Of a stretch of 6,531 nucleotides of DNA, positions 6,114 through 6,531 are shown one piece after another (position 1 is the stretch's first letter; each line of letters opens with the position of its first letter). The notes beneath the pieces are model-generated. The model saw nothing but the letters and a program-made list of their open reading frames with translations. It made no database searches and was not told the origin of the DNA. Where the stretch lies: positions 4,532-11,062 of the forward strand of contig JABUUJ010000003.1 in NCBI GenBank assembly GCA_021443235.1, written 5' to 3'. The DNA comes from Muribaculaceae bacterium. GTDB lineage: Bacteria; Bacteroidota; Bacteroidia; Bacteroidales; Muribaculaceae. Both the position numbers and the translations under genes were made by a program.

Positions 6114-6407
6114 CACCATAATGCACAGCACCTTATGTGGAAAGTGACACGGTAAGTTATTATTTTTCACCAAACATTAAGAAGGCATCGGGCGCTTGAA
6201 TGCATCTTTTTTGGAAAATTCAGTATTATGGATTTGTATTACAGACATATAGATTCTAATCATATATACAGCGAGCAACACTGTGTTGCCCGCTACCCAA
6301 CTTTTGCAATCAACCATGGTAATTAATTTTCACCAAAAATCGCAATAACTATACCTTTTAACTAAGGTAGGAGTAGGGGGACGGCCGTGAGGTTAGCCCC
6401 CTATTTT
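6114..6407 (+). ncRNA. Candidate small RNA or leader transcript, about 290 nt
   Basis: This stretch follows a strong promoter and ends in a terminator-like hairpin, with no convincing protein gene. The longest plus-strand ATG frame after the promoter is 32 codons (6228-6326, MDLYYRHIDSNH...), with GGAAAA about 10 nt upstream; I do not recognise it. A hairpin at 6271-6293 pairs GCGAGCAACA with TGTTGCCCGC (nine pairs, one A-C mismatch, loop CTG). I checked for features of tmRNA, RNase P RNA and 6S RNA and saw none. The transcript itself is inferred from its ends. It could instead be the leader of a gene beyond the right edge. Confidence 0.3.
6372..6407 (+). terminator. Possible intrinsic terminator, plus strand
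   Basis: AGTAGGGGG (6372-6380) pairs with CCCCCTATT (6397-6405): nine pairs including five G-C and one G-T, then further T residues. The 16-nt loop contains the self-complementary ACGGCCGT. The T-run is short (ATTTT, partly in the stem), and no T-run follows on the minus strand, so plus orientation is favoured. Confidence 0.45.
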
Positions 6408-6474
6408 CCCAGCATTACTTGACCATCTCCCGACACAACATCAAGCGGTCCACCATTTTGCCTTTTGAAAAGTA

Positions 6475-6531
6475 ACTATATACTATTTGACCCCAAGAAG
6501 GGGCTGCCGGAGGCAGCAGATGTTAGTAGGC
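6475..6531 (+). other. Structured intergenic element, copy B (cut by window edge)
   Basis: Same orientation and order of parts as copy A. CTATATACTATTTGA leads into hairpin 1, CCCC (6491-6494)/GGGG (6500-6503). Hairpin 2 is GCTGCC (6503-6508)/GGCAGC (6512-6517) with loop GGA, followed by TTAGTAGGC up to the last base. Copy A has GATGCC/GGCATC, so an A-T pair there is C-G here. Copy B lacks about 20-25 bases that copy A has between the two hairpins. The long third stem, if present, lies beyond the window. Confidence 0.5.

Noticed and set aside
6121..6147. 8-codon frame MHSTLCGK at the expected transcription start
   Set aside because: No leader or ribosome site, very short, and not followed by a recognisable attenuator.
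6184..6213. Hairpin plus T6 as a terminator inside the candidate transcript
   Set aside because: Only GCAT/ATGC can pair before the T-run; too weak.
6481..6489. Promoter in copy B (TTTG at 6457, 20 bp, TACTATTTG)
   Set aside because: The -7 box has one extra base, and the arrangement is not kept in copy A.
6415..6522. Minus-strand open stretch ending in MVDRLMLCREMVK
   Set aside because: Only 13 codons from the first ATG; the upstream part crosses the hairpins of element copy B and has no start. It looks like translated repeat sequence, not a gene.

Overview
The window looks like Bacteroidota, order Bacteroidales. Three observations support this. Several start regions carry the -7 box TAnnTTTG typical of that phylum in place of an E. 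coli-type -10 box. Shine-Dalgarno sequences are not obvious. The order dut, TPR protein, DUF4292-type lipoprotein is one I know from Bacteroidota genomes. The genus cannot be read from the sequence; a gut Muribaculaceae- or Prevotella-like bacterium would fit.

Positions 1-3987 are a co-directional minus-strand gene run: dut (dUTPase), an exported TPR-repeat protein, a DUF4292-like lipoprotein, an exported nitroreductase-family protein, and the first 50 codons of another exported protein cut by the left edge. Two junctions are ATGA stop/start overlaps and one gap is only 27 bp, so the last four genes almost certainly share a transcript. The exception is the 147-bp gap between dut and the TPR gene, which holds a tandem array of nearly nine TTTGAC hexamers (minus-strand sense). 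Apart from dUTPase, which keeps uracil out of DNA, all products carry export signals, so the operon pairs a nucleotide-hygiene enzyme with cell-envelope proteins.

Positions 3988-4311 are intergenic. They hold a probable dut promoter and a folded, plus-sense series of hairpins, one with a continuous 17-bp stem. Positions 4312-5931 (minus) encode a secreted GH43 glycoside hydrolase of the beta-xylosidase/arabinofuranosidase type with a C-terminal concanavalin-A-like domain. It has its own probable promoter and, further upstream, four tandem 10-bp repeats that could be a regulator site.

Positions 5932-6531 have no convincing protein gene. They contain a near-perfect plus-strand Bacteroidota promoter (TTTG, 20 bp, TATTTTTG) whose -33 box lies inside a 12-bp palindrome, and about 290 bp downstream a terminator-like hairpin. 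This is a candidate small RNA or leader. At the right edge a second, truncated copy of the hairpin element from 4101-4272 begins in the same orientation; its central stem differs from the first copy by a compensatory base-pair change.

The best candidates for something undescribed are this duplicated structured element flanking the GH43 gene, the candidate transcript at 6120-6407, and the two short tandem-repeat arrays in promoter-like positions. I found no tRNA, rRNA, CRISPR array, insertion sequence or defence system.
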